DNA of 43,785 nucleotides from positions 1 through 43,785 of the forward strand of contig JALHRJ010000036.1 of NCBI GenBank assembly GCA_022841475.1. Reading direction: 5' to 3'. The position numbers and the translations under genes were made by a program. Every line of letters starts with the position of its first letter. Within the stretch, counting starts at the first letter, position 1. Shown one piece after another: positions 36,601-43,769 of the stretch. This DNA comes from Cyclobacteriaceae bacterium. Lineage in GTDB: Bacteria; Bacteroidota; Bacteroidia; Cytophagales; Cyclobacteriaceae. Under the pieces are notes generated by a model that searched no databases, was not told the origin of the DNA, and worked only from the letters and a program-made list of their open reading frames with translations.

Positions 36601-37387
36601 CTACGATCCTCCATCGGGCTGTGTTCCACTAACGGTTAATTTTACAAACCTGTCCCAGTTTGCGGATCCCGGAACTTACCGATGGGACTTCGGTGATCAA
36701 TCCACATCGCAAATGATGAATCCGGTTCACACCTACTATCAGCCCGGAAAATATTCAGTATCACTTTCAGCTTCCAATATAACGGGGCAAACCGTAACGG
36801 AAACAAAACAAGCCATTATTGAAGTATTTCCACGTCCCAATGCGGCCTTTGAAATAAAACCCAAACTCGTTTACATACCGGGTGGAATATTGTATACCGA
36901 CAACCGGAGTTTTGATGCAACCCGTTTTGAGTGGGACTTTGGCGATGGTACCATAACATCCGGTTTTGAACCGGAGCATAAATACTCAGAGGAAGGTTTC
37001 TTCACCATAAAACTGATAGCCTTTAATCAGTTTGATTGCGCGGATACAACTGCACAGGAAAACACCGTGAAAGTTCAAAAGGGTGGACAGGTGTTGATAC
37101 CCAATGCATTTTCACCGAACCTTTCGGCAGCGGGTGGGAGCGGTGGTATCAGTGATGGTAAGAATGATATTTTTCTTCCGATTACTCGCGGAGTGGTTGA
37201 GTTTGAGCTACTGATTTTTGATCGATGGGGAGAACTATTGTTTGAAAGTCGTGATCCGGAATTTGGTTGGGATGGTACCTACAACGGTAAATTATGTCAG
37301 CAAGATGTATACATCTATAAGTTGGCGGCCTCCTATGCGGATGGTGAACGCGTGGTTCGGGTGGGTGATGTAAATCTGATTCGATGA
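33653..37387 (+). CDS. Second T9SS surface adhesin with PKD domains
   Basis: This 1,244-residue protein has a signal peptide (FFLLAAFILSSVFTMNATAQ) and an N-terminal PKD-like module (FINWGDGTPEETY). Next comes a region matching the giant adhesin (VCQGYATDVLFTDDSDWNC, EPRWIQWLYG, FVITLKNWNQCNAYDN). Further PKD modules carry WDFGDG-type cores: TYLWDFGDGTTSSDP from about 896, TYRWDFGDQSTSQ from about 981, and FEWDFGDGTITSG after that. The last about 99 residues (from about 1146; VLIPNAFSPN, FELLIFDRWGELLFES, GWDGTYNGK) form a type B T9SS C-terminal signal. It lacks the long module expansion of the first adhesin. The stop overlaps the next gene by 4 bp. Confidence 0.93.
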   Translation: MVKNRFFLLAAFILSSVFTMNATAQCGGIMEPGFAFLTSSRGCAPFTVNIQTLYLSSVPGTQYFINWGDGTPEETYTQVGPTGVTIGHTYPNTSIDCGYDLVIDASNACNPRGSVVPINTQVIVWTNDVISINPNVFRVCQGYATDVLFTDDSDWNCFPRPTRENNEPRWIQWLYGTGPLANQIPGVQVNSLIPGGFPYLDPAPARNPIYPVLAPGQISLPINVPVTTPADLGREFVITLKNWNQCNAYDNNLADSNPFNPVSGNLVNGDNAPQITTARIVIVPSPQPDFLTRLGGAGGPIQSVFCVGDNIYFDNETPGIVGASFAHTWQFYDNVTGLGAPLSTSTNANPTFAYPTSGQKLIRLSVRDENAAGNCVAVIEKIITISPSLIAQIQVTDLLNNQITPDFCQNASAPFTTFQARFNDASVGTPTATTQWRWEFFDETNTLIQQEPASGTFSPVALGPFDQNFTNRGIYRVRLIIRDNVTSCETVDEVQIRVFENPVSMFTATRVCAGQLTSFVESSTLQPITGETIVTREWDFNYDGVTFNKDPVFDNQTSFTRSLGVAGTYQVALRTTAGQGGCSDIIVVPVIVDPLPLASFIPDVTSGCSVLTVTFTNTAVAGQPDVVERFVWEADEGQGLGFLPIATQLPADPAFAATFIYDFENFGTVNKLFDVRLRVVTVNLCETISAPVTITVFPGTRSGFISTNYSPFNDNCSPQTVNFTVDSETQSLNPLEYRWRISDTAGVIDEISSGTTPTFSYPFVNSTQALKDFNVMLITTLASGCFGDSIRTIRISPVPASLFTIDTLQFDCNVMRIKLEAIQKGLPSYHWVITENGIPTVDVSTAVDQLEHVFNRPSSATADISVQFTLDTRNFANCPSPITNSAITVPKRDDINASFTATPVSQSLPLSTVSITNTTTAGPWTYLWDFGDGTTSSDPTVNTHTYGTYGVFIIRLTVSNNVCIETQAQQVEILAIPPTVDFAYDPPSGCVPLTVNFTNLSQFADPGTYRWDFGDQSTSQMMNPVHTYYQPGKYSVSLSASNITGQTVTETKQAIIEVFPRPNAAFEIKPKLVYIPGGILYTDNRSFDATRFEWDFGDGTITSGFEPEHKYSEEGFFTIKLIAFNQFDCADTTAQENTVKVQKGGQVLIPNAFSPNLSAAGGSGGISDGKNDIFLPITRGVVEFELLIFDRWGELLFESRDPEFGWDGTYNGKLCQQDVYIYKLAASYADGERVVRVGDVNLIR

Positions 37388-38400
37388 AAGGACTATTTAT
37401 TTTTTTGTTCATAACAGTCTCTGTTGGTCTTAACGCACAGGATCCACAGTTCTCGCAGTATTATGCAGCACCGTTATACCTCAATCCTGCTTTCACCGGA
37501 ACTACGCAGGACCATCGGTTTATTGCCAACTATCGCAATCAATGGCCAAACGCGGCCCGTGGTTTTGTCACCTATGCATTTTCGTACGATTATAATTTAT
37601 ATAACTACAATAGTGGCATTGGTTTTTTAGCTACGGTAGACCAGGCAGGTACGGCTGGCATGAAATCATCACAGTTTAATTTTTTGTATTCCTATAAATG
37701 GAATATCTCCAGTAAATGGGTGGTATCAGCCGGATTAAATTTTGGTTATGCCTTTCGTTCGATCGACCTGAATAAATTAATCTTTGGCGATCAGTTGCAG
37801 TTCGACTCGGATGGCAATGTGCCGAGTGATGATCCTGCTATTTTTAACTTGGGAACCACCAGTTATTTTGATTTTAACTCCGGAGTGTTGGCCTACAACA
37901 AAAATTTCTGGTTTGGATTTTCAGCCAGTCATTTAAATACCCCGAATCGTTCATTGTTGGATCAGGAATCAATCATTCCAATCAAAACAAGTTTCCATGG
38001 TGGTGTTCGGATTCCGTTATATGCAGGACCCTTTAAAAAGGAAAACATCGCTGTATTGTCGCCTTCGTTTGTGTATAAACGACAAGGTCAGTTCGATCAG
38101 CTTGATCTGGGTGTGCATTTTCTATACGATCCCGTGATGATTGGCCTTTGGTATCGGGGTATACCCATTCAGCAGAATGTTAAAGACAACATCAGTCAGG
38201 ATGCGGTGGTGGTTGTGCTCGGATTCCAGTTCGAAAAAATGGAAGTTGCCTATAGTTATGATCTTACGGTTTCGGAATTAGGTCCTATCTCAGGTGGCAC
38301 GCATGAAGTTGCACTTAAATACAAGCTAGGTATCCAGATGCAATCCAAAACGAAGAAAAAGGAGAAGTTCATTCCCTGCCCGACCTTCATAAAAAAGTAG
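37384..38400 (+). CDS. PorP/SprF-like outer-membrane protein, second copy
   Basis: This 338-residue protein has a signal peptide (MKGLFIFLFITVSVGLNAQ), DPQFSQYYAAPLYLNPAFTG directly after it, and the same beta-barrel pattern and PCPTF C-terminus as the first copy. Corresponding segments include YFDFNSGVLAYNKNFWFG and GGTHEVALKYKL. The start codon overlaps the adhesin stop by 4 bp, indicating translational coupling. The tight pairing suggests it is the dedicated export partner of the second adhesin, by analogy with SprB/SprF; this is an inference. Confidence 0.92.
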   Translation: MKGLFIFLFITVSVGLNAQDPQFSQYYAAPLYLNPAFTGTTQDHRFIANYRNQWPNAARGFVTYAFSYDYNLYNYNSGIGFLATVDQAGTAGMKSSQFNFLYSYKWNISSKWVVSAGLNFGYAFRSIDLNKLIFGDQLQFDSDGNVPSDDPAIFNLGTTSYFDFNSGVLAYNKNFWFGFSASHLNTPNRSLLDQESIIPIKTSFHGGVRIPLYAGPFKKENIAVLSPSFVYKRQGQFDQLDLGVHFLYDPVMIGLWYRGIPIQQNVKDNISQDAVVVVLGFQFEKMEVAYSYDLTVSELGPISGGTHEVALKYKLGIQMQSKTKKKEKFIPCPTFIKK

Positions 38401-38697
38401 CCTTTATCCAGGCGTCAGACCACCAGCCTTTTGTCGAATTCACCTTTTTGCCTGTCAGTTTTTGTCTGACCAAAAGTCAGCTGTCATCGTCCAGCCTTAG
38501 GCTGGAAGCCGCGATCCCGCGGAGTGCGAACAATTCAGGATTCTAGGTCACATACGGAATGACAACTTCGATTGATATTTGACTTTTTGGTCAACCTGAA
38601 AACTTACATGCGGTCAGACGCATCTTACTTACCATTTCTTCAGTCTATTATTCCTGATTTTCCTTGTTACCTTTGTCCCTCATTTTGAGGCTTTAAG
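38401..38697. other. Intergenic region with hairpins before the CCA-adding enzyme gene
   Basis: No gene is seen in this 297-bp gap. A perfect hairpin ccagcc-tta-ggctgg lies at 38491-38505. Next to it gccgcgatcc (38508-38517) repeats a word also found at 14928-14937, upstream of the giant adhesin. The words gtcag and ctgac recur at 38413-38480. No U-tract follows these stems. Confidence 0.5.
38668..38675 (+). promoter_or_regulatory. -7 box of the CCA-adding enzyme gene
   Basis: TACCTTTG, a full TANNTTTG match, ends 22 bp upstream of the ATG at 38698. No TTTG or TTG is found at a 17-23 bp spacing upstream, so the -33 element is weak or different. The leader would be about 15-18 nt. Confidence 0.5.
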
Positions 38698-40122
38698 ATG
38701 AATTTTAAGGAGCATTTGGCGAAAGACGACATATTTAAGACGGTAGCTGACGCGGCTGCCCGCCTGAATCTGCCCGCCTTTATTGTAGGTGGTTACGTAC
38801 GCGATTTGATTCTCGACCGCCCCAACAAAGACCTCGATTTTGTGTGCCTCGGCAGCGCCATTCGGTTGGCTGAACAGGTGGCGAAGCAACTAGGCGGAGT
38901 TCCGGTAACGGTTTTTAAAAATTTTGGTACCGCGATGATCAAAGTAGATGATCGCGAATTGGAATTTGTTGGGGCCCGCAAAGAATCTTATAGGGAAGAT
39001 TCGCGAAAGCCGATAGTGGAAGATGGAACCTTGGAAGAAGATCAGCAACGCAGGGACTTTACCATCAATGCAATGGCCATCAGCTTACAAGCTGAATCGT
39101 TGGGTGAACTGATAGATCCTTTTGGTGGAGTTCAACATCTGAAAGAGAAGCTCCTTAAGACTCCACTCGAGCCGGGTATTACATTTTCGGATGATCCCTT
39201 ACGGATGATGCGCGCGATTCGATTCGCGGCACAACTTAATTTTGATATTGATGCGGATACTTTTGCGGCAATCAGTAAAAATGGTGAACGGCTTTCTATT
39301 GTTTCAATGGAAAGGGTTATCGTGGAGTTGAATAAAATTATTTTGTCACCGGTTCCCTCATATGGATTCAAGCTACTTTTTCAAAGTGGTTTGTTAAAAC
39401 AATTTTTTCCTGAACTGGTCGCCTTGCAGGGTGTAGAGTATCAGGATAACAAAGCGCACAAAGATAATTTCTACCATACGCTGCAGGTTCTCGATAATGT
39501 TTCAAAAGTTTCAGACGATCTTTGGTTGCGCTGGGCTGCCATTTTACACGACATTGCCAAGCCCGCTACCAAACGATTTGATAAAGAAGTAGGGTGGACC
39601 TTTCATGGCCATGAGGACAAAGGCGCACGCATGGTGCCCGGTATCTTTCGCAGGCTTAAGTTGCCGATGAATGAAAAAATGTTGGCCGTACAGAAACTGG
39701 TGCGGCTGCACTTGCGACCCATTGCACTGGTGAAAGAAGTTTCAGATTCTGCCATTCGAAGATTATTGTTTGAAGCCGGGGATGAGGTAGAGGCATTGAT
39801 GAAACTTTGCCGGGCCGATATCACCTCGAAGAATAATGAAAAGGTTGCGAGGTACTTACGCAACTTTGAAGAGGTGGAAAAGAAAATGATTGACCTCGAA
39901 GCCCGGGATCAGGTTCGGAATTTTCAGCCACCCATAACGGGCGATGAAATTATCCGTCTTTATAATCTTCCCCCTGGCCCGATAATTGGAGAAATAAAAG
40001 AAGAAATTAAAGAAGCTATTCTGGAAGGCATTATTCGTAACGACCGGCAGGAGGCTTATGAATTGTTATTACAAATTGCAAATAGAAAAGGATTAGTAAA
40101 CCAAGAAGTAAACCCGTCATAA
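38698..40122 (+). CDS. CCA-adding/poly(A) polymerase-family nucleotidyltransferase with HD domain
   Basis: This 474-residue class II nucleotidyltransferase has the signature GGYVRDLILDRPNKDLDF (about residues 31-48), where the two Asp of DLDF bind metal. The RRDFTINAMA motif follows, then the family's tRNA-binding neck (DDPLRMMRAIRFAAQL). An HD phosphohydrolase-type domain is marked by WAAILHDIAKPATKRF at about 279 and a downstream HGHEDKGA. Such proteins mature tRNA 3' ends by adding CCA; a poly(A) polymerase role cannot be excluded by sequence. The start codon follows a good -7 box. The stop overlaps the next ATG by 1 bp. Confidence 0.93.
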   Translation: MNFKEHLAKDDIFKTVADAAARLNLPAFIVGGYVRDLILDRPNKDLDFVCLGSAIRLAEQVAKQLGGVPVTVFKNFGTAMIKVDDRELEFVGARKESYREDSRKPIVEDGTLEEDQQRRDFTINAMAISLQAESLGELIDPFGGVQHLKEKLLKTPLEPGITFSDDPLRMMRAIRFAAQLNFDIDADTFAAISKNGERLSIVSMERVIVELNKIILSPVPSYGFKLLFQSGLLKQFFPELVALQGVEYQDNKAHKDNFYHTLQVLDNVSKVSDDLWLRWAAILHDIAKPATKRFDKEVGWTFHGHEDKGARMVPGIFRRLKLPMNEKMLAVQKLVRLHLRPIALVKEVSDSAIRRLLFEAGDEVEALMKLCRADITSKNNEKVARYLRNFEEVEKKMIDLEARDQVRNFQPPITGDEIIRLYNLPPGPIIGEIKEEIKEAILEGIIRNDRQEAYELLLQIANRKGLVNQEVNPS

Positions 40123-40880
40123 TGAAAAAGATTATAATTATTTTAGCCTTTAGCCTTAGTGCAACGACAGTGTTTGCGCAAACACAAAAGCAACCTGCAA
40201 AAACAGACCCGGCAAAAGCACAAACTCAAACAAAAGCACAACCCGCGCAAACAGAAAAAGCGACAATCAATCCGTTAACCGAACATTTCTACAAGAAATA
40301 TCTCACCGCCCTTCAATGGAGTGATTACGATGTTGCCAAGGATGCATTATATGATCTGATCATCGAAAACCCCCAAAATGATTCGCTGATTTTCAACCTG
40401 GCTTATTACTATTACGAAAATCAAAAACATGCCTCTGCCGTGTTGGTATCACAGCAGTTGTTGGCCCGTAATCCTAAAAACATAGGCGCTCTTGAAATTG
40501 CGGCTGTCGGTTTTGAGATAATGGGGGTGCCGGATCGTTCGTTGCAAAATTTTGAGAGTTTGTATCTGCTCACTAACAACATCAGTACCTTGTATAAAAT
40601 GGCATTCCTGCAATTTGATTTAAAGCGTTATGCCGAATGTCTTACTTCTATCGATATCCTGCTGGCAAACAAAGACGTTGATACCACCAAGGTAGTATTC
40701 AACGATGCGGCCAATAAGCAAAAGGAATATGCTATGCGTGTATCTGTGCTTAACCTGAAAGGCCTGGCCGTGCAGGAGCATTTGGGTGATAAAGAAGCCG
40801 CAAAAAAACTATTCGAAGAGGCCTTGGCTATTGCCCCGGATTTCGTGATGGCCAAGGAAAATCTCGCCAAAATAAAATAG
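40122..40880 (+). CDS. Secreted TPR-repeat protein
   Basis: The 252-residue product has a signal peptide (IIIILAFSLSATTVFAQ), a low-complexity Lys/Gln/Ala/Pro/Thr linker (residues about 20-48), and then helical TPR-like repeats to the end, for example VLVSQQLLARNPKNIGAL and AAKKLFEEALAIAPDFVMA. It is predicted to be periplasmic and to mediate protein contacts; nothing more specific can be claimed. Its ATG overlaps the previous stop by 1 bp, so it is coupled to the CCA-adding enzyme gene. The ECF sigma gene follows 50 bp later with its own likely promoter. Confidence 0.85.
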   Translation: MKKIIIILAFSLSATTVFAQTQKQPAKTDPAKAQTQTKAQPAQTEKATINPLTEHFYKKYLTALQWSDYDVAKDALYDLIIENPQNDSLIFNLAYYYYENQKHASAVLVSQQLLARNPKNIGALEIAAVGFEIMGVPDRSLQNFESLYLLTNNISTLYKMAFLQFDLKRYAECLTSIDILLANKDVDTTKVVFNDAANKQKEYAMRVSVLNLKGLAVQEHLGDKEAAKKLFEEALAIAPDFVMAKENLAKIK

Positions 40881-40884
40881 GCAT

Positions 40885-40913
40885 GCAACCTTTCGTGGGT
40901 AGCGAGGTCTTTA
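40885..40913 (+). promoter_or_regulatory. Candidate autoregulated ECF promoter of the sigma factor gene
   Basis: The short gap before the sigma gene contains gcaacctttc (40885-40894), resembling the AAC-type -35 of ECF sigma factors, and gtcttta (40907-40913) as a -10 about 17 bp after AAC. No standard TTTG/TANNTTTG promoter is present. ECF sigma genes often control themselves, so this site is plausible, but it is an inference. Confidence 0.45.
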
Positions 40914-40930
40914 AACGTAGCTAATTTGGC

Positions 40931-41479
40931 TTGGAGGCCCCGGTAGTACATATCCATCATGATCTTATTGACCGTTGCCGGCAAGGTGATCGTGATGCGT
41001 ACTATAGGCTTTATAAACTCTATAGCCGGAGTATGTACAATGTTGGGTTTCGGATTGTAAACAATTCGGAAGAAGCGGAGGATGTGTTACAGGATGCATT
41101 TATTAGTGCATTTAACAACCTCGAGCGGTATCGGGGTGATTCTACGTTTGGAGCCTGGCTAAAGCGGATTGTCATCAATAAGGCCATCAACTATCTCAAC
41201 AAAAAGAAGCCGGAACGGATGCCGGACGATGAGAGGTGGGATGTACGGGAAGAAGAGGCCGTGGATGAATTCGAAGGTTTTCCATTTACGGTAGAGAAAG
41301 TCAGGGCCGCCATCGAAGCATTACCCTATGGATATCGTTCCGTGATTTCGTTGTATCTTGTAGAGGGATATGACCATGGCGAAATTGCTGAGATTTTGGG
41401 AATAACAGAGTCAACGTCAAAGTCGCAGTTTAACAGGGCTAAGAAAAAATTAAAAGAACTTCTGGAAGGAGGTATATAA
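40931..41479 (+). CDS. ECF-type RNA polymerase sigma factor
   Basis: This 182-residue sigma-70 family protein has region 2 at about 22-90 (LYSRSMYNVGFRI, EEAEDVLQDAFISAFNNL, FGAWLKRIVINKAINYLN) and region 4 at about 120-175 (LPYGYRSVISLYLVEGYDH, GEIAEILGITESTSKSQFNRAKK). Regions 1 and 3 are absent, as in ECF factors. No in-frame ATG exists near the expected N-terminus: an upstream TAA (40922-40924) limits the frame, and the next ATG lies about 34 codons inside region 2. TTG at 40931 is therefore the likely start, with residues DLIDRCRQGDRDAY close behind as in homologs. The stop overlaps the next ATG by 1 bp. Confidence 0.93.
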   Translation: MEAPVVHIHHDLIDRCRQGDRDAYYRLYKLYSRSMYNVGFRIVNNSEEAEDVLQDAFISAFNNLERYRGDSTFGAWLKRIVINKAINYLNKKKPERMPDDERWDVREEEAVDEFEGFPFTVEKVRAAIEALPYGYRSVISLYLVEGYDHGEIAEILGITESTSKSQFNRAKKKLKELLEGGI

Positions 41480-42003
41480 TGAAAGATCACCTTAAAGAAT
41501 TCATTGATAAGAACCGATCGGAGCTGGATAATCGTGTTCCCTCGGAACAGGTTTGGAACCGGATCAACGCTGGCCTTACCGAAAAAAAAGTATCCCTATG
41601 GAACAGTGTAATGGTGTGGCGCGTGGCGGCTATATTATTTCTGAGCCTCTCGGTATATTTATTCTCTACCCGCACCCTGAATGTACAGACACGGGAATCC
41701 GCTCGCTTGCAAGGTGAGTTTTCTGACCTTGAGAGTTTTTATGTTGAACAGATTGCCGAGAAAGTTGAATTGATCAGTGACATTCAGGATTTTAGTAATG
41801 ATGAAAAATTTGCACAAGATCTGGAAAAGCTGGAAGCCATGTATCAGGTGTTGCGTGAACAAATGAAAACCCAACCATCGGAAAAGGTGAAGGATGCGCT
41901 GATCTTAAATTTATTGGTGCGTATTGATTTGCTCAATCAGCAGATAAAAGATCTCGAGGATTTTGAAAAGGAAAAAGAGCAGCAGGAAGATGCGTCTATT
42001 TGA
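41479..42003 (+). CDS. Membrane anti-sigma-factor-like protein
   Basis: This 174-residue protein has a cytoplasmic N-terminus of about 43 residues, one transmembrane helix (about 44-63, VMVWRVAAILFLSLSVYLF), and a long charged C-terminal helix region rich in Glu/Leu, ending EKEQQEDAS. No zinc-binding HxxxCxxC motif is present. The 1-bp overlap with the sigma gene, the single membrane span and the topology fit an anti-sigma or sigma-associated membrane regulator; homology was not established from sequence alone. Confidence 0.75.
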   Translation: MKDHLKEFIDKNRSELDNRVPSEQVWNRINAGLTEKKVSLWNSVMVWRVAAILFLSLSVYLFSTRTLNVQTRESARLQGEFSDLESFYVEQIAEKVELISDIQDFSNDEKFAQDLEKLEAMYQVLREQMKTQPSEKVKDALILNLLVRIDLLNQQIKDLEDFEKEKEQQEDASI

Positions 42004-42075
42004 AAGTTAGTTTTTAATTTTTCCGGCATTGCGGACCACTTCAACATCAACTGGATCACACCAAAGGCTGATAAG

Positions 42076-42114
42076 TTTTGACAAATCCGGAATCAGAATC
42101 CGAATTTGTCAAAA
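42076..42114. terminator. Inverted repeat between converging genes
   Basis: A 16-nt arm (42076-42091, ttttgacaaatccgga) faces its near-perfect complement (42099-42114) across a 7-nt loop, with one mismatch. Because the arms begin and end with T/A runs, the RNA on either strand carries a short U-run at the stem's end. The element lies between the anti-sigma-like gene (plus) and ftsE (minus) and may serve both. A second small hairpin, gtttac/gtaaac (42140-42156), touches the ftsE stop codon. Confidence 0.6.
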
Positions 42115-42155
42115 ATCTGAGTATTCAAGATTTCAGGGAGTTTACACTTCGTAAA

Positions 42156-42869
42156 CTAGAAATCCTCTTCTCGCTGTAGTTCAAATGATTCTTTGGCGCT
42201 ATCTAGCACCTTGCCATGCTCACATTTTAATACTCGTGCAGGAAAACGTTTGATAAGCCCATAACTGTGCGTGGCCATCAGCACGGCCGTACCACTCTTA
42301 TTTATTTGTTGAAATATTTTTAGGATTCCGCTGGAGACCTCAGGGTCAAGATTGCCGGTAGGTTCATCGGCAATTAGAATCAGTGGTTCATTGATCAAAG
42401 CCCGCGCGATTACCACCCGTTGCTGTTCGCCACCCGAAAGTTGGTGAGGCATCTTTTTTTCAACAGAACCCAATCCAACCTGCATTAAAACTTCTGCTAA
42501 CCGGTTTTTCATTTTCGCACCATCCTTCCAGCCGGTTGCCTTCATGACAAAGTTTAGATTTTCACCCACGGTGCGATCTGGAAAAAGTTGAAAGTCCTGA
42601 AAGATGATGCCTATTTTTCGTCTGAGCAGGGGCACCTGGTGACTCTTGATTTCGCGGATATTAATTCCGGCTACACTGATATCACCTAAGCGAAGCGGCA
42701 AGTCAGCATAAAGTGTTTTTAATAAAGATGATTTACCTGAACCGGTGCGGCCAACCAAAAATACGAATTCACCTTTTTCGATAGCAAAGCTGATTTCATT
42801 CAGCACGGTATTGTGGTCCTGAAAAATGCTGGCCTCTTTTACACGTACTACCGGATCGGATGAAAACAT
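42156..42869 (-). CDS. ftsE: FtsE-like ABC transporter ATPase
   Basis: This 237-residue ATP-binding subunit carries Walker A ([16 protein letters not shown], about residues 39-54), a Q-loop ([16 protein letters not shown]), the ABC signature LSGGEQQR, Walker [12 protein letters not shown] and the switch histidine ATHSYGLI. The pattern is that of FtsE, which works with FtsX in cell-wall remodelling at division; the partner ftsX is not in the window. The closely related LolD family is the main alternative. It is preceded by fsa on the same strand and the gap is filled with heptamer repeats. Confidence 0.85.
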   Translation of the reverse strand: MFSSDPVVRVKEASIFQDHNTVLNEISFAIEKGEFVFLVGRTGSGKSSLLKTLYADLPLRLGDISVAGINIREIKSHQVPLLRRKIGIIFQDFQLFPDRTVGENLNFVMKATGWKDGAKMKNRLAEVLMQVGLGSVEKKMPHQLSGGEQQRVVIARALINEPLILIADEPTGNLDPEVSSGILKIFQQINKSGTAVLMATHSYGLIKRFPARVLKCEHGKVLDSAKESFELQREEDF

Positions 42870-42870
42870 G

Positions 42871-42919
42871 CTAATTCCTAATTCCTAATTCCTAATTCCT
42901 AATTCCTAATTCCTAATTA
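42871..42919. repeat. Seven heptamer copies filling the fsa-ftsE spacer
   Basis: Six perfect copies of ctaattc and one variant (ctaatta) run in tandem over 49 bp. They begin 2 bp from the ftsE start codon and end 4 bp before the stop codon of the aldolase gene. On the mRNA strand they read as repeated AGGAATT, so the only ribosome-binding-like sequence for ftsE is inside the repeat. Confidence 0.92.
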
Positions 42920-42923
42920 TAAT

Positions 42924-43580
42924 TTACCCATTCGCCTTCTTATGGTCCGCCAGAAATTTTTCCAGCCCACTATCGGTAAGAGGATGTTTCAATAAACCCG
43001 TAATTACATTGAGTGGACAAGTAACAACATCGGCTCCGATCTCAGCACATTTAATCAGGTGCATAGAGTGCCTTACACTTGCAGCTAGAATTTCAGTTCC
43101 GAAACCATAATTATCATAGATGAGTCGAATCTGCGCAATCAACTCAAGACCATCTTGCGAGATATCATCAAGTCGGCCAATGAATGGAGATAGATAACTG
43201 GCTCCAGCCTTGGCTGCTAAAATTCCTTGCCCTGCTGAAAACACCAGCGTGCAATTGGTACGAATGCCTTCACTCGTAAACTTCTTAATGGCTTTAATGC
43301 CGTCCTTAATCATAGGCACTTTAACCACAATCTTATCATCGATTTTGGCCAGTTCTTTACCCTCGCGGATAATGCCCTCATAGTCAGTGGAAATTACTTC
43401 TGCACTTACATTGTTGTCAACAATCTGGCAGATGGCCTTGTAATGCGCTAGTATTTTATCCTTGCCAGCAATACCTTCCTTTGCCATTAAAGATGGATTG
43501 GTGGTAACTCCGTCCAAAACACCTAAGTCATAGGCTTCTTTTATTTCATTGAGGTTGGCGGTATCGACAAAGAATTTCAT
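42924..43580 (-). CDS. fsa: Transaldolase-like fructose-6-phosphate aldolase
   Basis: This 218-residue (beta/alpha)8 enzyme belongs to the small transaldolase/FSA group. It opens [16 protein letters not shown] and has [13 protein letters not shown] and the Schiff-base lysine in IVVKVPM (Lys87), near the corresponding Lys85 of E. coli [21 protein letters not shown] and SPFIGRLDD follow. It could act as a transaldolase or as an aldolase; sequence alone does not decide. The start is the ATG at 43578-43580; the upstream in-frame extension is not supported. A -7-like TAATTTTG (43601-43608) precedes it, but no -33 box is seen. Confidence 0.92.
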   Translation of the reverse strand: MKFFVDTANLNEIKEAYDLGVLDGVTTNPSLMAKEGIAGKDKILAHYKAICQIVDNNVSAEVISTDYEGIIREGKELAKIDDKIVVKVPMIKDGIKAIKKFTSEGIRTNCTLVFSAGQGILAAKAGASYLSPFIGRLDDISQDGLELIAQIRLIYDNYGFGTEILAASVRHSMHLIKCAEIGADVVTCPLNVITGLLKHPLTDSGLEKFLADHKKANG

Positions 43581-43620
43581 AGCGTGGTTGTTAAGAAATG
43601 CAAAATTAACCCAAAAAACG

Positions 43621-43653
43621 AAAAAACCTTCCCGCAATTAGCCCGAGAAGGTT
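43621..43653 (-). terminator. Rho-independent terminator of the SRP RNA
   Basis: On the minus strand AACCTTCTCG (43644-43653) pairs with CGGGAAGGTT (43625-43634) over a 9-nt loop, a 10-bp stem with one G-U pair, and is followed by TTTT (43621-43624). It lies just after the 3' end of the SRP RNA and is oriented to end that transcript. Confidence 0.85.
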
Positions 43654-43663
43654 GAATAAAAAA

Positions 43664-43759
43664 GTGGCAAACCGAACATCGCACCGCTACAACTGCCTAC
43701 CCTTGCTACCTTCCGATCCTGGGGGAGTTCAGCAGGAGCTGGTCGTGCCGATTTGCCGG
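43664..43759 (-). ncRNA. ffs: Small signal recognition particle RNA (4.5S-type)
   Basis: On the minus strand this about 96-nt region carries the conserved SRP domain IV core: AGGATCGGAAGG with a GGAA tetraloop and flanking TAGCAAGGG, with the upstream CCTGCTGAACTCCCCC half of the asymmetric loops. The ends GGCAAA (43752-43757) and TTTGCC (43666-43671) pair to close the rod. It binds Ffh for co-translational membrane targeting. A -7 box precedes it and a terminator follows, so it is an independent transcription unit. Exact ends are estimated. Confidence 0.92.
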
Positions 43760-43761
43760 GG

Positions 43762-43769
43762 CAAAGGTA
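43762..43769 (-). promoter_or_regulatory. -7 box of the SRP RNA promoter
   Basis: TACCTTTG on the minus strand, a full TANNTTTG match, lies 2 bp before the predicted RNA. The expected -33 element would fall beyond the right end of the window. Confidence 0.7.

Noticed and set aside
42921..42930. Possible frameshift or fusion between fsa and ftsE
   Set aside because: Both genes are complete with their own start and stop; the spacer is only the heptamer repeat.
43581..43637. N-terminal extension of the transaldolase-like enzyme
   Set aside because: The family begins at MKFFVDTAN; the extension also overlaps a -7-like box and the SRP RNA terminator.
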